Assembly (NCBI GenBank): GCA_050944035.1
Contig: JBMNQH010000005.1
Coordinates: 1 to 64,000 of the forward strand
Length of the DNA stretch: 64,000 nt
Source of the DNA: JBMNQH01 sp050944035
GTDB lineage: Bacteria > Bacillota > Clostridia > Oscillospirales > Oscillospiraceae
Direction of reading: 5' to 3'
The notes beneath the pieces are model-generated. The model ran no database searches. It was not told where the DNA came from and saw nothing but the letters and a program-made list of their open reading frames with translations. The translations under genes were made by a program, and so were the position numbers. The stretch's first letter is position 1. Each line of letters begins with the position of its first letter. Below, in pieces: positions 15,625 through 24,962 of this stretch.

Positions 15625-17760
15625 TTATGCCTCCTCTCCCAGTTCCTTTGCGCTCAGCTGACTGCGTGCAATCTCCTGATATGCGGTGCAGGATTGCAGC
15701 AGCGTTTCGTGAGTGCCGATGCCAACAAGCTTTCCAGCGTCCAGCACGACAATCTGATCTGCGTGCAGGATGGTGGAGATTCTCTGCGCTACGATGAGAA
15801 CCGTTGCATCGGAAACATGGGCGTGCAACGCCTTACGTAGGGTTAGATCGGTTTTATAGTCCAGTGCGGAAAAACTATCGTCAAAGATGTAGATTTTTGG
15901 ATGTTTGGCAATGGCGCGTGCAATCGAAAGCCGCTGTTTCTGGCCGCCGGAGACATTGGTTCCGCCTTGTGCAATCGCACGCTGGAAACCAGCGTCATCT
16001 TCAGAAATAAAGTCCGAAGCCTGTGCAATTTCAGCGGCCTGTACCATCGCTTCGTCGCTGATATTGTCTCCGCCAAACTTCAGATTGCTCTCAATATTGC
16101 CGGAGAAGAGAATACCCTTCTGCGGTACATAACCGAGCAGCGCATGGAGTTTGTGTTGGCTGAGATCCCGGATGTCTATGCCGTCGATGCAGATGCTGCC
16201 TTCAGAGACATCGTAAAAACGGGGAATCAGATTCACCAGAGTTGATTTGCCGCAGCCGGTTGAACCAATGATGGCCGTGGTTTTGCCTGGCTCTGCCACA
16301 AAACTGATGTCAGATAAGACATTGTCCTCTGCTCCCGGATAGCGGAACGAGACATGGTTGAATGAAACGAGACCGGTTGCATCAGTGAGACAATCATCTT
16401 GGTTTTCTGTGGGATCCTCAATCACAGGTTCTGTATTGAGAACTTCGTCGATACGGTCTGCCGCAACCGACGCACGCGGCAGAAAGATTGCAATCATGGT
16501 AATCATCATAAAAGCCATGACAATCATCATGCTATAGGTAATGAATGCGATCATATCGCCGACCTGTAGATTGCCCAGATCAATACCTTTGGCGCCAAAC
16601 CATTCAATCATGACCGTGACGCCGTACATGATGAACATCATACTCGGCATCATAAAAGCCATGGTGTGTCCGGTAAACAGCTGCGTTTTCATCAGATTGG
16701 TGTTTGCCGAATCAAAACGCGCTTCCTCGTGTTTTTCTCGGTGAAATGCACGGATAACAGGAAGGCCGGACAAAATCTCACGGCTGACGAGATTAAGACG
16801 GTCGATCAGCTCCTGCATTTTCTTGAATTTGGGCATTGCAACGGCAATGAGAATACCGATAAGCAGCAGCATTGCCCCGACAGCGACTGCAATAATCCAA
16901 CCCATACCAGTTTTGGTAGCTGAAACTTTGAGAATACCGCCGATGCCGAGAATGGGGGCATAGAGGACGATACGAACCAACAGAATACTGACCATCTGAA
17001 TCTGCTGGATATCATTGGTACTGCGTGTAATCAGGGATGCAGTGGAGAAGTGGTCCAACTCCGTAGAGGAGAAGGAGACAACCTTATAAAAGACACGCTC
17101 TCGCAATTCGCGTCCAACAGAGGCAGCGAGACGGCTGCCGATATAACCGACAGCAATGGCTGCCGCAACCATTAAAATGGTCAGGGCAATCATGCGGAGT
17201 CCGACAGACCAGAGATAGTCCATACGAATTTCTTCCAGATCCAGACCCATTGCCTCATATTCGCTCTGTACAAACTGCACAGCAGCAGAATTGATGATGG
17301 TGTCAGAGAGCGTACCCATGGATTCCATTGCCTGGTCTGTCATATGCAGCAATTGATCTTTGGTCATCATGCCAGATTCCAGTGCCATTTGAATCTGATT
17401 GATGTCATATTCTTCCCAACTGGAAATCTGGGCCAGCATCACTTCGGCGGTTCCAAAAATGGGGCTCAAAGTTTCCAGATTTTCACTGTTGCGCAATGTA
17501 TAGATGCCGTCGTTCAGGTCATAAGCGGCCGTTATCGTTTGAATATCTTCCTCAGATAAAAACAGCTGTAACTGCTCCATGGTTTCGGCGCGGAGCTGTT
17601 CCGGCGTTGCATATTCGATGCCGCCATTTTGAATGCCAACATCCACAATATCGCTGGTATACGATGGAAGCGATAGCTCACTGTATGCCTGCACGACCAG
17701 CAGACACAGGATGAGTAGAATTTCCAGTTTGTGATGTTTCAGATACTTGAGAACCTTCAT
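15625..17760 (-). CDS. ABC exporter half-transporter, degenerate NBD subunit
   Basis: This 711-residue partner has an unusually large extracytoplasmic insertion of about 150 residues between the first two membrane helices (residues 40-190), then the remaining helices and an NBD. Walker A is GSTGCGKST, the signature is VSGGQ, and Walker B ends IFDDSFSALD, with Asp in place of the catalytic Glu. That pattern defines the degenerate site of heterodimeric exporters such as TM287/288 and BmrCD. The start is ATG 17760 with AAAGGA upstream. It is cotranscribed with a MarR regulator. Confidence 0.88.
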   Translation of the reverse strand: MKVLKYLKHHKLEILLILCLLVVQAYSELSLPSYTSDIVDVGIQNGGIEYATPEQLRAETMEQLQLFLSEEDIQTITAAYDLNDGIYTLRNSENLETLSPIFGTAEVMLAQISSWEEYDINQIQMALESGMMTKDQLLHMTDQAMESMGTLSDTIINSAAVQFVQSEYEAMGLDLEEIRMDYLWSVGLRMIALTILMVAAAIAVGYIGSRLAASVGRELRERVFYKVVSFSSTELDHFSTASLITRSTNDIQQIQMVSILLVRIVLYAPILGIGGILKVSATKTGMGWIIAVAVGAMLLLIGILIAVAMPKFKKMQELIDRLNLVSREILSGLPVIRAFHREKHEEARFDSANTNLMKTQLFTGHTMAFMMPSMMFIMYGVTVMIEWFGAKGIDLGNLQVGDMIAFITYSMMIVMAFMMITMIAIFLPRASVAADRIDEVLNTEPVIEDPTENQDDCLTDATGLVSFNHVSFRYPGAEDNVLSDISFVAEPGKTTAIIGSTGCGKSTLVNLIPRFYDVSEGSICIDGIDIRDLSQHKLHALLGYVPQKGILFSGNIESNLKFGGDNISDEAMVQAAEIAQASDFISEDDAGFQRAIAQGGTNVSGGQKQRLSIARAIAKHPKIYIFDDSFSALDYKTDLTLRKALHAHVSDATVLIVAQRISTILHADQIVVLDAGKLVGIGTHETLLQSCTAYQEIARSQLSAKELGEEA

Positions 17761-17764
17761 CTGA

Positions 17765-18232
17765 TCAGTCCTTTCTATCAGGGGGGATTGTGCGCTTTTT
17801 CGGATCGCAGCAGGGATGAAAATTCGTTTGAATGCCAATCATACGGTTCAGGATGCGAATGAGTTCCCGGCTATCTTTTTCACCGAGCAATTCCAAGACT
17901 TGGGAGACACGTTGTTCCATCAGGGCAAAGCCGTGTTCCAGTACCGCAATTCCGCGTTCCGTACTGCGGATATCTGACTTTCTGCGGTCGGTAACAGAAG
18001 GTGTTCGGGTGATAAACCCTTTTTTCTCCAGACTGTTTAGAATTGCCGCGGTTCGTGCAGTGCTGACCTGCAAAGCCTCGCTGATTTCACCCGGCGTTGT
18101 TTGCACACGATGCCGTAAAAATTTGAGTACAAACATCTCGCCCATCAAATGTTTTTGAATTTCGTGCCGTTCGCGGATCCTGTTTAGTTGCTCCATACAA
18201 GAGAGAAATTCATGAACAAGTTCTGTATCCAT
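17765..18232 (-). CDS. MarR-family regulator of the ABC exporter
   Basis: The 155-residue protein has the MarR winged helix: TTPGEISEALQVSTARTAAIL, then the wing LEKKGFITRTPSVTDRRKSD. It lies four bases before the exporter genes, so it most likely represses its own operon and is relieved by an exporter substrate. A small palindrome with promoter sequences lies upstream (18252-18297). AGGAGGG precedes the ATG. A Cys pair near the C-terminus (HPCCDPKKR) could be redox- or metal-sensitive. Confidence 0.88.
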   Translation of the reverse strand: MDTELVHEFLSCMEQLNRIRERHEIQKHLMGEMFVLKFLRHRVQTTPGEISEALQVSTARTAAILNSLEKKGFITRTPSVTDRRKSDIRSTERGIAVLEHGFALMEQRVSQVLELLGEKDSRELIRILNRMIGIQTNFHPCCDPKKRTIPPDRKD

Positions 18233-18251
18233 AAGGAACCCTCCTAAAAAG

Positions 18252-18297
18252 CTAACACTATTAGATAAATCATGGTTCCAATCTGAAAGAAAGTCAA
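18252..18297 (-). promoter_or_regulatory. Promoter and probable MarR operator
   Basis: On the minus strand TTGACT (18297-18292) and CATGAT (18274-18269) are 17 bases apart. The inverted repeat CTAACACTATTAG (18252-18264) lies just downstream, where a bound repressor would block transcription. Confidence 0.5.
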
Positions 18298-18330
18298 CAG
18301 AAATTTGGAGACTCGAAAATCTTTATACAA

Positions 18331-18367
18331 AAAGTCCCCCGCCCGCACATTGCGGGTGGAGGACTTT
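18331..18367 (-). terminator. Terminator of the sulfite-reductase-like gene
   Basis: Arms AAAGTCCTCCACCCGCA and TGCGGGCGGGGGACTTT are followed on the minus strand by TTTT. Confidence 0.8.
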
Positions 18368-18398
18368 GTATGGATTCACAAAATGATTTCCGTAAGCC

Positions 18399-19169
18399 TT
18401 ATTTGGTTTTGAGATCAGCAGCCAAAATTTCAGCTTTACGGTTCAGAAGGTCATCACCCTCGATATCTGCCAGGAACTTGTCAAAGCCCAAGCGTTCGAT
18501 TGCAAGGCGCAGGCGTTCCTTCTGGAATGCATTCTCTCTGTACCACAGCATGGTTTTTTCCAACGTAGGAAGTACTTCTTCTTCGCCGAACAATCTGGGG
18601 AGCTCGAAGCCGCCTTCACGCGTCTTTTTACCCCAAGTACCACCGACATAAATTGCAAACTGCTTCGGTTTGCCGGGTGCAACAGGACGACCTTCCACAC
18701 CGAAGTCATTTACGGTGGGTTTCATGCAGCTGTTTGGACATCCGCCGAGGCCGATTTTAAACTTATGGGGCAGGACAACAGATCTCCAGCCGAGATAGTA
18801 CTCTTCATGGATCCTTTTTGCCAATGCCTGGGTGTCATAGTTACCAAAGACACAGGTAGTACCCTTGCAGGCAATGACAGGACGGATCTTGGGACCTGTG
18901 CCGCCGAATGCAATATCATGATCCTTTGCGAACTGCTCTGCAGCGTCGATCTGATCAGCGGGGATACCCGGGATCTCAGCGCCCAGACGACTGGTAAAAG
19001 TAACCTTGCCGTTGCCGAACTTTTGAGCAAGTTCAGCCATGGACTGTACCTGTTCTGCAGTGAATACGCCACCGGCGCCGACGATGCGACCGGAGAACAT
19101 ATCAGTTCCACGGTTGTTCAGGAAGCCTCTGCCTTTTAATGCGTTGATTTCTGCCTGTGTAAGACTCAT
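18399..19169 (-). CDS. Small nitrite/sulfite-reductase-like siroheme-[4Fe-4S] protein
   Basis: The 256-residue protein has an N-terminal ferredoxin-like half domain and a redox domain with ACKGTTCVFG (Cys-x4-Cys) and GGCPNSCMKP (Cys-x3-Cys). These are the cysteines that hold the coupled siroheme/[4Fe-4S] centre in nitrite and sulfite reductases. Full-length enzymes have two half-domains; this short form occurs alone in many anaerobes and its reaction is often not established. It is monocistronic, with its own promoter and terminator. AGGAG precedes the ATG. Confidence 0.8.
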   Translation of the reverse strand: MSLTQAEINALKGRGFLNNRGTDMFSGRIVGAGGVFTAEQVQSMAELAQKFGNGKVTFTSRLGAEIPGIPADQIDAAEQFAKDHDIAFGGTGPKIRPVIACKGTTCVFGNYDTQALAKRIHEEYYLGWRSVVLPHKFKIGLGGCPNSCMKPTVNDFGVEGRPVAPGKPKQFAIYVGGTWGKKTREGGFELPRLFGEEEVLPTLEKTMLWYRENAFQKERLRLAIERLGFDKFLADIEGDDLLNRKAEILAADLKTK

Positions 19170-19241
19170 AATTTCATCTCCTGTTTCTGAATAATCGATG
19201 TTACGTTGTGATCAACCGTTTGGTCTGTGATCTTGTATAAT

Positions 19242-19270
19242 AGTATAATTTTGTAGAAAATTAAAGTCAA
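19242..19270 (-). promoter_or_regulatory. Promoter of the sulfite-reductase-like gene
   Basis: TTGACT (19270-19265) and TATACT (19247-19242) are 17 bases apart. The remaining AT-rich stretch up to 19435 holds no gene. Confidence 0.65.
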
Positions 19271-19435
19271 GAGTAATTGCCCAAAAAGGAAACTTCCAAA
19301 TTATTTTTATAAAAAATTTTTTAAAAGAACAACAAAAATAATCCTATTTTTTTAAAACAACTAGCAGGAATATTTTTGTTAATCTGAAACTTTTTACGGT
19401 AATCTGTGTACAAGTGGTGTAAAAATAGATTTTTG

Positions 19436-19741
19436 TTATGGCCGAAAGATCCGTAGTTGATCGTGAATCAGCTGAATATCAAAATGGAGATTCTCATAAA
19501 TTTCACCATCAATTTCAATAGAAACAGGTTCGTCAAAATGAGCGGTTACTTGATCTTTTCGTTCAAACAGGACATAGGAACGGCGCAGGATCTTACCCGT
19601 CATCAAATGAAAGCGAGCAGCGGGTTTCATACAATTGATAGGAAACATGGCGTTTCTGTAGTCTGGAAACAACAGCATCGCGAAACCGTGCGGACTTACC
19701 GTGTCCAGACAAGGGATTGCAGATAAGATGTAACATGACAT
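19436..19741 (-). CDS. Short protein resembling the C-terminal domain of diacylglycerol-kinase-family enzymes
   Basis: The 101-residue protein (MSCYILSAIPCLDTVSPHGF) ends EPVSIEIDGEIYENLHFDIQ, a beta-sandwich motif like the tail of DAG/lipid kinases (usually EPxxVQIDGE). The ATP-binding part is missing. Its ATG overlaps the stop of the upstream membrane gene (TAATG), so the two are translated together. It may be a stand-alone partner domain rather than a broken gene. Confidence 0.5.
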   Translation of the reverse strand: MSCYILSAIPCLDTVSPHGFAMLLFPDYRNAMFPINCMKPAARFHLMTGKILRRSYVLFERKDQVTAHFDEPVSIEIDGEIYENLHFDIQLIHDQLRIFRP

Positions 19742-20463
19742 TATCTCTTTCTTTTCAGTTGACAGAGTTGAGAGGTGCAGTGTTGGCAATCCAAATTGCG
19801 GTTTGTCGAGAGGAGAAAGCGTTCGGGATGGTGCAGAAAGGTTACTTCCCAGCGAATGAGAACGGCAGCAGCAACTGCGCAGAGTGTCCAGGTATAAAAG
19901 CTGCGAATGACAAGCAGGGGGGTACACATCATCATAAAGTCCCAGTTATAAATACGGCAGGTAGTACAACACCGGTTGTGCATCCAGATCTGCTGAAAGG
20001 GACAGTAGAATAGAATACAGACAATGTCACCGACAGCGTACCCTGCGCTCAGTAACAGTAATATGCGCACATCAAAATATCCAGAAGCATACAGCAAAAA
20101 AATCAGGCCGTTTCCGAGGCACCAGAGGACGGCAATCCAGACAATACCATGGTTACATTCCTGTATGCTATGGGTAAGAAGATCAAAGGAAAAGCCGTTG
20201 CTGGAATCGATGTCTGTAGGATCAAAACAGGCGGAAAACTGCTTCTGATGACCGAGATTCTCAGAGTTTGAGGGGAAAAATCGCCGAATCATGGTGAGCA
20301 GCAAAATCAGCCAAAATACGTTTATCACGTTGGGACGCCAGGTGATATGGTAAAGCTGCGCTTCAAGCTGGTCTGGCGCATGGAAACAAGTATATAGAAA
20401 AAAGAAGAACATACCACAGCGAAGCAACAAAGCCGCAAGATAGGTTTTGACGGTATGTGACAT
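19741..20463 (-). CDS. Cysteine-rich polytopic membrane protein, unknown function
   Basis: The 240-residue protein has about six hydrophobic helices and two cysteine motifs: MHNRCCTTCRIYNWDFMMM between helices and NLDCQHCTSQLCQ near the C-terminus. These could bind a metal or form disulfides. I recall similar membrane proteins in Clostridia beside lipid-kinase-like genes, but cannot name a function. It is coupled to the next gene by a TAATG overlap. Confidence 0.6.
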   Translation of the reverse strand: MSHTVKTYLAALLLRCGMFFFFLYTCFHAPDQLEAQLYHITWRPNVINVFWLILLLTMIRRFFPSNSENLGHQKQFSACFDPTDIDSSNGFSFDLLTHSIQECNHGIVWIAVLWCLGNGLIFLLYASGYFDVRILLLLSAGYAVGDIVCILFYCPFQQIWMHNRCCTTCRIYNWDFMMMCTPLLVIRSFYTWTLCAVAAAVLIRWEVTFLHHPERFLLSTNRNLDCQHCTSQLCQLKRKR

Positions 20464-20551
20464 CGTAAAGCGCTCCTGTTTCCAAATCGATTATACTTCT
20501 AAATTCTATCTCGAACCAATCTTATTTGCAACACTTATCTGGTTTCCATAG

Positions 20552-20583
20552 AAAAAGAACCAATGATTTATCATTGGTTCTTT
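20552..20583 (-). terminator. Terminator of the SigV/acyltransferase operon
   Basis: Arms AAAGAACCAATGA and TCATTGGTTCTTT are followed on the minus strand by TTTC. Confidence 0.7.
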
Positions 20584-20585
20584 GC

Positions 20586-21716
20586 TTAATTGATAATTTT
20601 CGATAGGTTTTTCTCTTCACAGAAGTTTTTCACATTATACAAAAACAGACATTCTGTGATACCATTTTCAGAGATATAACTGGCCGGATCTGCATTATAA
20701 TAGCGCAGATCGATCATATGAATGGTTTCATAGTCATTCAGTAAAAATGGAACAAATGCATTTGCGAAAGAGTCCTTGAAGATCAACAGATGTTTGCCGT
20801 TGGATTGAGAAGTTCTAATTGTCAGCTCGGGGTGATTTCCGTTGAAGAAAACCTGATACTTATCCTTTTTTTCAAGATTTTCCAGAGCATAAACGCTGTC
20901 ACTTTGTGTTTTGCCAAAATTATAGTTTACCACATAATCGATCTGATTTTTCCTGTCATATAGATTGATTTCATCGTTTGGGCAGTTTTTGCTCAATACT
21001 TTTGAATAAAGAGAACCTTTAAAAGAATCGGTTACGCTTTTTATTTCAAAATCATTGGATTGAACGGAACAGTTATGTTCCTGACACCATTTTTCATATC
21101 CTAAATAGGCACCGTATGTTGTCCAGTGATGATCAGTTTTATAATAGACGCCGTCCTCCCTGTGAGAAAACAACGGTTCTCTCACATCGATATAACAACT
21201 GTCAGAAAGGTTATTTTCGATTAGACTGAACGCAATATTCTGATCGAACATCGGTGCATTGGACGGGAGCTTGTCCTTCAAAATCAATCCGGCAGTCGGT
21301 ACGATCATAACAGAGGTCTTTTGATCGGGATGATTTTCGGAAAATGAATTGATACAATCGATATTTTGCTGCAGCTGCTGTTCATCAAAATCGCAGTCAA
21401 GCCATTTTTCGATTAGATACTGGTCAGCGCACCAATAGACGCCGTTTACCTCTTTGTTGCCGGTCAGTTGCAAAATATCGGATTTCATCGCTGTCCAGGT
21501 ATCGCGGAAGGGAAATTGATCATCAATGTATTTTTCGGTATTTTGCATAAACTCGCCCGAAAGAATATCATCAACGGAAATCGTCGGTTTTTGAGATAGG
21601 TATCGGTTCTCATTTTCAGAGAAGTCGTTATCTCTTGAAAGAAATAAGAAAATCGGTGTCAGAAATAATACCGAAAGAAACAGTGCGATTGTAATACGAT
21701 TATATATCTTTTTCAT
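20586..21716 (-). CDS. DHHW-family (AlgX/AlgJ-like) extracytoplasmic acetylation protein
   Basis: One N-terminal membrane anchor (residues 7-27) is followed by an SGNH-like extracellular domain containing KTDHHWTTYGAYLGY, the DHHW signature, and LLIFKDSFANAF, which carries a serine. Such proteins take acetyl groups passed by an MBOAT partner to a surface glycopolymer. The MBOAT gene lies one base upstream. The start at 21716 (MKKIYNRITI) is chosen because the longer reading from 21758 runs into that gene. It is the last gene of the operon and is AT-rich. Confidence 0.85.
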   Translation of the reverse strand: MKKIYNRITIALFLSVLFLTPIFLFLSRDNDFSENENRYLSQKPTISVDDILSGEFMQNTEKYIDDQFPFRDTWTAMKSDILQLTGNKEVNGVYWCADQYLIEKWLDCDFDEQQLQQNIDCINSFSENHPDQKTSVMIVPTAGLILKDKLPSNAPMFDQNIAFSLIENNLSDSCYIDVREPLFSHREDGVYYKTDHHWTTYGAYLGYEKWCQEHNCSVQSNDFEIKSVTDSFKGSLYSKVLSKNCPNDEINLYDRKNQIDYVVNYNFGKTQSDSVYALENLEKKDKYQVFFNGNHPELTIRTSQSNGKHLLIFKDSFANAFVPFLLNDYETIHMIDLRYYNADPASYISENGITECLFLYNVKNFCEEKNLSKIIN

Positions 21717-21717
21717 G

Positions 21718-23133
21718 TTAAAATCTAAAATACAAGAACGGATTATATGTGTCACCAATCAGGAAACACACACTGACGAGAAACATTGCGGAAAACACCA
21801 GTATTTTTGTAGTATGTAACAGTCCCTGGTGTGTTGTGATTCGCTCCGGTGTCTTTATACCTTTCCAGATACCAACGCTGCATACTGCACAGGCAACAAG
21901 CAATAGAATATTGGAACTGAAATAGTACAACGTATCTGTACTCAGAATACCGGTATGATTGAATCCAAGCATCGCTTTTAAATACAGCCCTACTTTTGTA
22001 ATATCATCAAAGGCAAAGATCATCCAGCTAAAGACAACGAATACCAGAGCATATATGTGTCGGAACCATGATGGTGCTTTTTCCAATGTTTTTAAGAGGA
22101 ATAACTTTTCCACAATCAGTAGGACGCCAAAATACAATCCCCAAAAAATGAAATTCCAGCTTGATCCATGCCAAAATCCTGTCAGACTCCAGACAATTAA
22201 CAAGTTAAGAACCAGTCTGGCTGTTCCTTTCCGGCTGCCTCCGAGTGGAATATATACATATTCGCGGAACCAGGTTCCGAGTGAGATGTGCCATCTGCGC
22301 CAGAATTCCGTGATACTTTTTGAACGGTAGGGAAGATTGAAATTTTCACGGAAATGAAATCCAAACATTTCTCCTAAGCCGATTGCCATATCGGAATATC
22401 CTGAAAAATCGAAGTATATCTGAAAAGAAAATGCGATGGCGCCGAGCCACGCAGTGCTTACAGAAAGCGCACCCAGATTTCCTCTTGAAATCTGTTCCCA
22501 TAGCAATCCAATATTATTTGCCAAAATCACCTTTTTGGCCAAACCGATGATAAATCGTTTGATACCATATGTAAAGCCGTCGATCGTTTCCGCTCTGGAA
22601 TTGAGTTGAACAGCAATGTCTTTATACTGAACAATCGGTCCAGCAACGAGTTGCGGGAACATTGTCACATAGGCGCCGAAGTCAATGATATTTTTCTGTG
22701 CTTCGGCATCGCCGCGATAGATATCAATTGTGTATGACATTGTTTGAAATGTGTAGAAGGAAATGCCGATTGGCAATGTGATATCGAGAAACGCAAATCC
22801 GGTATGAAACAGAGCGTTGATATTTCCAATAAAAAAATTACTGTATTTGAAAAAGCACAGGATACCAAGATTGATTATGACAGAATTGATCATAACCGCT
22901 TTTGCCTGACGGTTCTTTTTTCTGTCCTTTAGCCGTCTAATCAGTATCCCGTTCATATAGTCAAATACAGTTGAAAACAGCATGATGAGAATATATACAG
23001 GCTCACCCCAGGAATAGAACAGCAAGCTGAAAACGAGAAGAATTCCATTCCTTATTTTTCTGGGGCTGATATAGTAAGTCAGCAAAACAGCAGGGAGGAA
23101 AAGAAAGATGAAGAGTGTACTACTAAAAACCAA
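21718..23133 (-). CDS. MBOAT membrane-bound O-acyltransferase (PatA/AlgI/DltB-like)
   Basis: The 471-residue protein has about ten membrane helices, the core YFDFSGYSDMAIGLGEMFGF, then EFWRRWHISLGTWFREYVYI, and the catalytic His in GFWHGSSWNFIFWG. MBOAT proteins move acyl groups from cytoplasmic acyl donors across the membrane. With the DHHW partner and the SigV/RsiV genes upstream, the likely substrate is peptidoglycan or a wall glycopolymer. That is inference. GGAGGA precedes the start. Confidence 0.9.
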   Translation of the reverse strand: MVFSSTLFIFLFLPAVLLTYYISPRKIRNGILLVFSLLFYSWGEPVYILIMLFSTVFDYMNGILIRRLKDRKKNRQAKAVMINSVIINLGILCFFKYSNFFIGNINALFHTGFAFLDITLPIGISFYTFQTMSYTIDIYRGDAEAQKNIIDFGAYVTMFPQLVAGPIVQYKDIAVQLNSRAETIDGFTYGIKRFIIGLAKKVILANNIGLLWEQISRGNLGALSVSTAWLGAIAFSFQIYFDFSGYSDMAIGLGEMFGFHFRENFNLPYRSKSITEFWRRWHISLGTWFREYVYIPLGGSRKGTARLVLNLLIVWSLTGFWHGSSWNFIFWGLYFGVLLIVEKLFLLKTLEKAPSWFRHIYALVFVVFSWMIFAFDDITKVGLYLKAMLGFNHTGILSTDTLYYFSSNILLLVACAVCSVGIWKGIKTPERITTHQGLLHTTKILVFSAMFLVSVCFLIGDTYNPFLYFRF

Positions 23134-23147
23134 TTTCTATGTCCTCC

Positions 23148-23996
23148 TTATTTGTCTGGTGACTGTATTATGAATTCAAGGGTTCCCGCAGCGCCGGCAG
23201 CTGCAGCATATTTTTCTATGACAACGACAACGTGATTGTTCTCATTGATATAAAAAGGCGTATTCTCAGAGATCAAATCGATTACTGAGAGATCATTCCA
23301 CAACAAAGCTTTTTGCGCATCATCCCAATTTGCGATTGTATTTTCCATACTGTTGGCTATGATTTGACGGTAATCGTTACCAAACAAGTCTTTTAACGTA
23401 AATATGTGACCACTTTCCATGTCTATATTGTAGTAGTAACTGGAATTATACGCGCTGAAGTTTGTTTCATATTGTGAAATAACAAAAGAAAGACATTGGG
23501 GATCGATGCGCTTTACTTCATAATCTATCGTAATACCGACAGGAATAAACTCTTTGGACTCTCCGCCGGTTTCAATAAAAGCATCATAATAGTTTTTTGC
23601 CCGTATTTCGCTTTCTTCTAAGAGATCGTTGATTTTTTGTTGAATTTCCAGATTCAAGCGCTTTTCAAGCGCTGTTTTTCCGGTGTTATCGATTTTGGGG
23701 ATTTTGGCATCAATGTACGTTATCTCATCTTCGAGATGATATTTCCTGAAAGTAAAAATGCGGCACAGATTGCCGATAACGGGAATTTCATAGGTTGCCG
23801 CTGCGAAAACAGGAAAGGTATTTAAAAGCGTGACGACACACAGCACGAAAACAGCAGCAATATAAGAAGCTTTTTTTAATATACAGATACTTTTTGACAG
23901 TTTTCTTGATCGAATACCTTTTTTAATAGCATCTTGTACAACCGAGTGAAGATTCTCAGGAATTTTGATATTTTCGTAACTCGATCGATCAATCAT
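23148..23996 (-). CDS. rsiV: RsiV-like anti-sigma factor
   Basis: The N-terminal 45 residues are cytoplasmic and should bind the sigma factor. One membrane helix (about 47-70) follows, then an extracellular domain with the DUF4163/DUF3298-like features of RsiV (IPVGITIDYEVKRIDPQCLS, GHIFTLKDLFGNDYRQ). In Bacillus subtilis and Clostridioides difficile RsiV binds lysozyme and is cleaved to free SigV. The gene overlaps the sigma gene by eight bases, as expected for a pair. Lysozyme sensing is inferred from family and context. Confidence 0.78.
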   Translation of the reverse strand: MIDRSSYENIKIPENLHSVVQDAIKKGIRSRKLSKSICILKKASYIAAVFVLCVVTLLNTFPVFAAATYEIPVIGNLCRIFTFRKYHLEDEITYIDAKIPKIDNTGKTALEKRLNLEIQQKINDLLEESEIRAKNYYDAFIETGGESKEFIPVGITIDYEVKRIDPQCLSFVISQYETNFSAYNSSYYYNIDMESGHIFTLKDLFGNDYRQIIANSMENTIANWDDAQKALLWNDLSVIDLISENTPFYINENNHVVVVIEKYAAAAGAAGTLEFIIQSPDK

Positions 23997-24477
23997 TCTC
24001 GATAACCTCCATATCTATTTTTAAGATTTCCAAAGCCTTATATAATCTGGATTTTGTTGTGCTTAAATTTGTAGATGTTATCTCCGCGATTTCATCCAGT
24101 TTCATATCTTCAAAGTAGCGAAGGATGACAATCGTTTTCAAATGAACCGGCAGTTTCTCAATCGCACGGTACAAATCAATGTATTCGTTTTGATCGGAAT
24201 CGTCTGCCGGTACTTCAAAATCCGTTAAATCATCAATAGAAATCGTTTTTTTCGTTTTGCGAAGGAAGGTAATACATTCATTGATCAATATTCTGTAAAA
24301 CCATGTTTGCAGGTATTCTTGTTTGCGCAGAGTATGTTGCTTCTGTAATGCTTTCACAATCGCATTGTGGACGATGTCCAGCGCATCTTCCGTATTTTTT
24401 ACATAGGTGAAAGTAATTCTAAAGAATCTTTCTTGATTGCTTTCAATAAAAGCAATGAAACTCTGCGCAATTTCCAA
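23989..24477 (-). CDS. sigV: ECF sigma factor, SigV-like
   Basis: The 162-residue protein has sigma region 2 (IVHNAIVKALQKQHTLRKQE) and region 4 (KLDEAEITSTNLSTTKSRLY-like helix-turn-helix), without region 3, as in ECF sigmas. The start is TTG 24477 with AAGGG upstream. It is followed directly by its anti-sigma gene. Its target is likely the operon's own promoter (25911-25936) and the acyltransferase genes, so it would act as a lysozyme/envelope stress response. Confidence 0.82.
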   Translation of the reverse strand: MEIAQSFIAFIESNQERFFRITFTYVKNTEDALDIVHNAIVKALQKQHTLRKQEYLQTWFYRILINECITFLRKTKKTISIDDLTDFEVPADDSDQNEYIDLYRAIEKLPVHLKTIVILRYFEDMKLDEIAEITSTNLSTTKSRLYKALEILKIDMEVIEND

Positions 24478-24496
24478 TGTTATTCAACCCTTCTGA

Positions 24497-24949
24497 TCAT
24501 TTTACATATTGTGATATTGTGTCCGCCGCTTCACTGCCATCCGAAACGCATACAATTAGGTAACATCCGGTCTGTTTAACAACAGCGTTGTCAAGTTTTT
24601 TTACTTCTTCGGGAATATAAGAAGCAAAGCTGTCCTTCTGCTCGGAGATTCTTGTATTTGCATTGTCCAATGCCTGCTTTGCGCTGTCCTCGTCCTTGAA
24701 TTCAAACACAGCGATTTCTTCCGCAGTAGCGCCGCTGCTGATGTAGACGTAAGCGTTTACAAAATCCTCTACATTGTATAACTTCTTTGCCGTATTGTCA
24801 TCAGCCAGAGTCAGTTCATCCTGAAAAGTTACGTTATTCAGCAGATCTTCCGACAATTTTTCGGCATCAATCGTCTTGGACTGAGACGAACAACTCGATA
24901 ATACCAACATTGCAGCAAATAATGCAACCAATACTTTCATTTTTTTCAT
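24497..24949 (-). CDS. DUF4358-family lipoprotein
   Basis: The 150-residue protein has a signal peptide and lipobox (LVLSSCSS, Cys at about 20). The mature part VTFQDELTLADDNTAKKLYN matches DUF4358 proteins, which are often encoded beside MBOAT/DHHW acetylation genes. The role is not established. GGAGG precedes the start. Confidence 0.75.
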   Translation of the reverse strand: MKKMKVLVALFAAMLVLSSCSSQSKTIDAEKLSEDLLNNVTFQDELTLADDNTAKKLYNVEDFVNAYVYISSGATAEEIAVFEFKDEDSAKQALDNANTRISEQKDSFASYIPEEVKKLDNAVVKQTGCYLIVCVSDGSEAADTISQYVK

Positions 24950-24962
24950 AAATAGATCCTCC

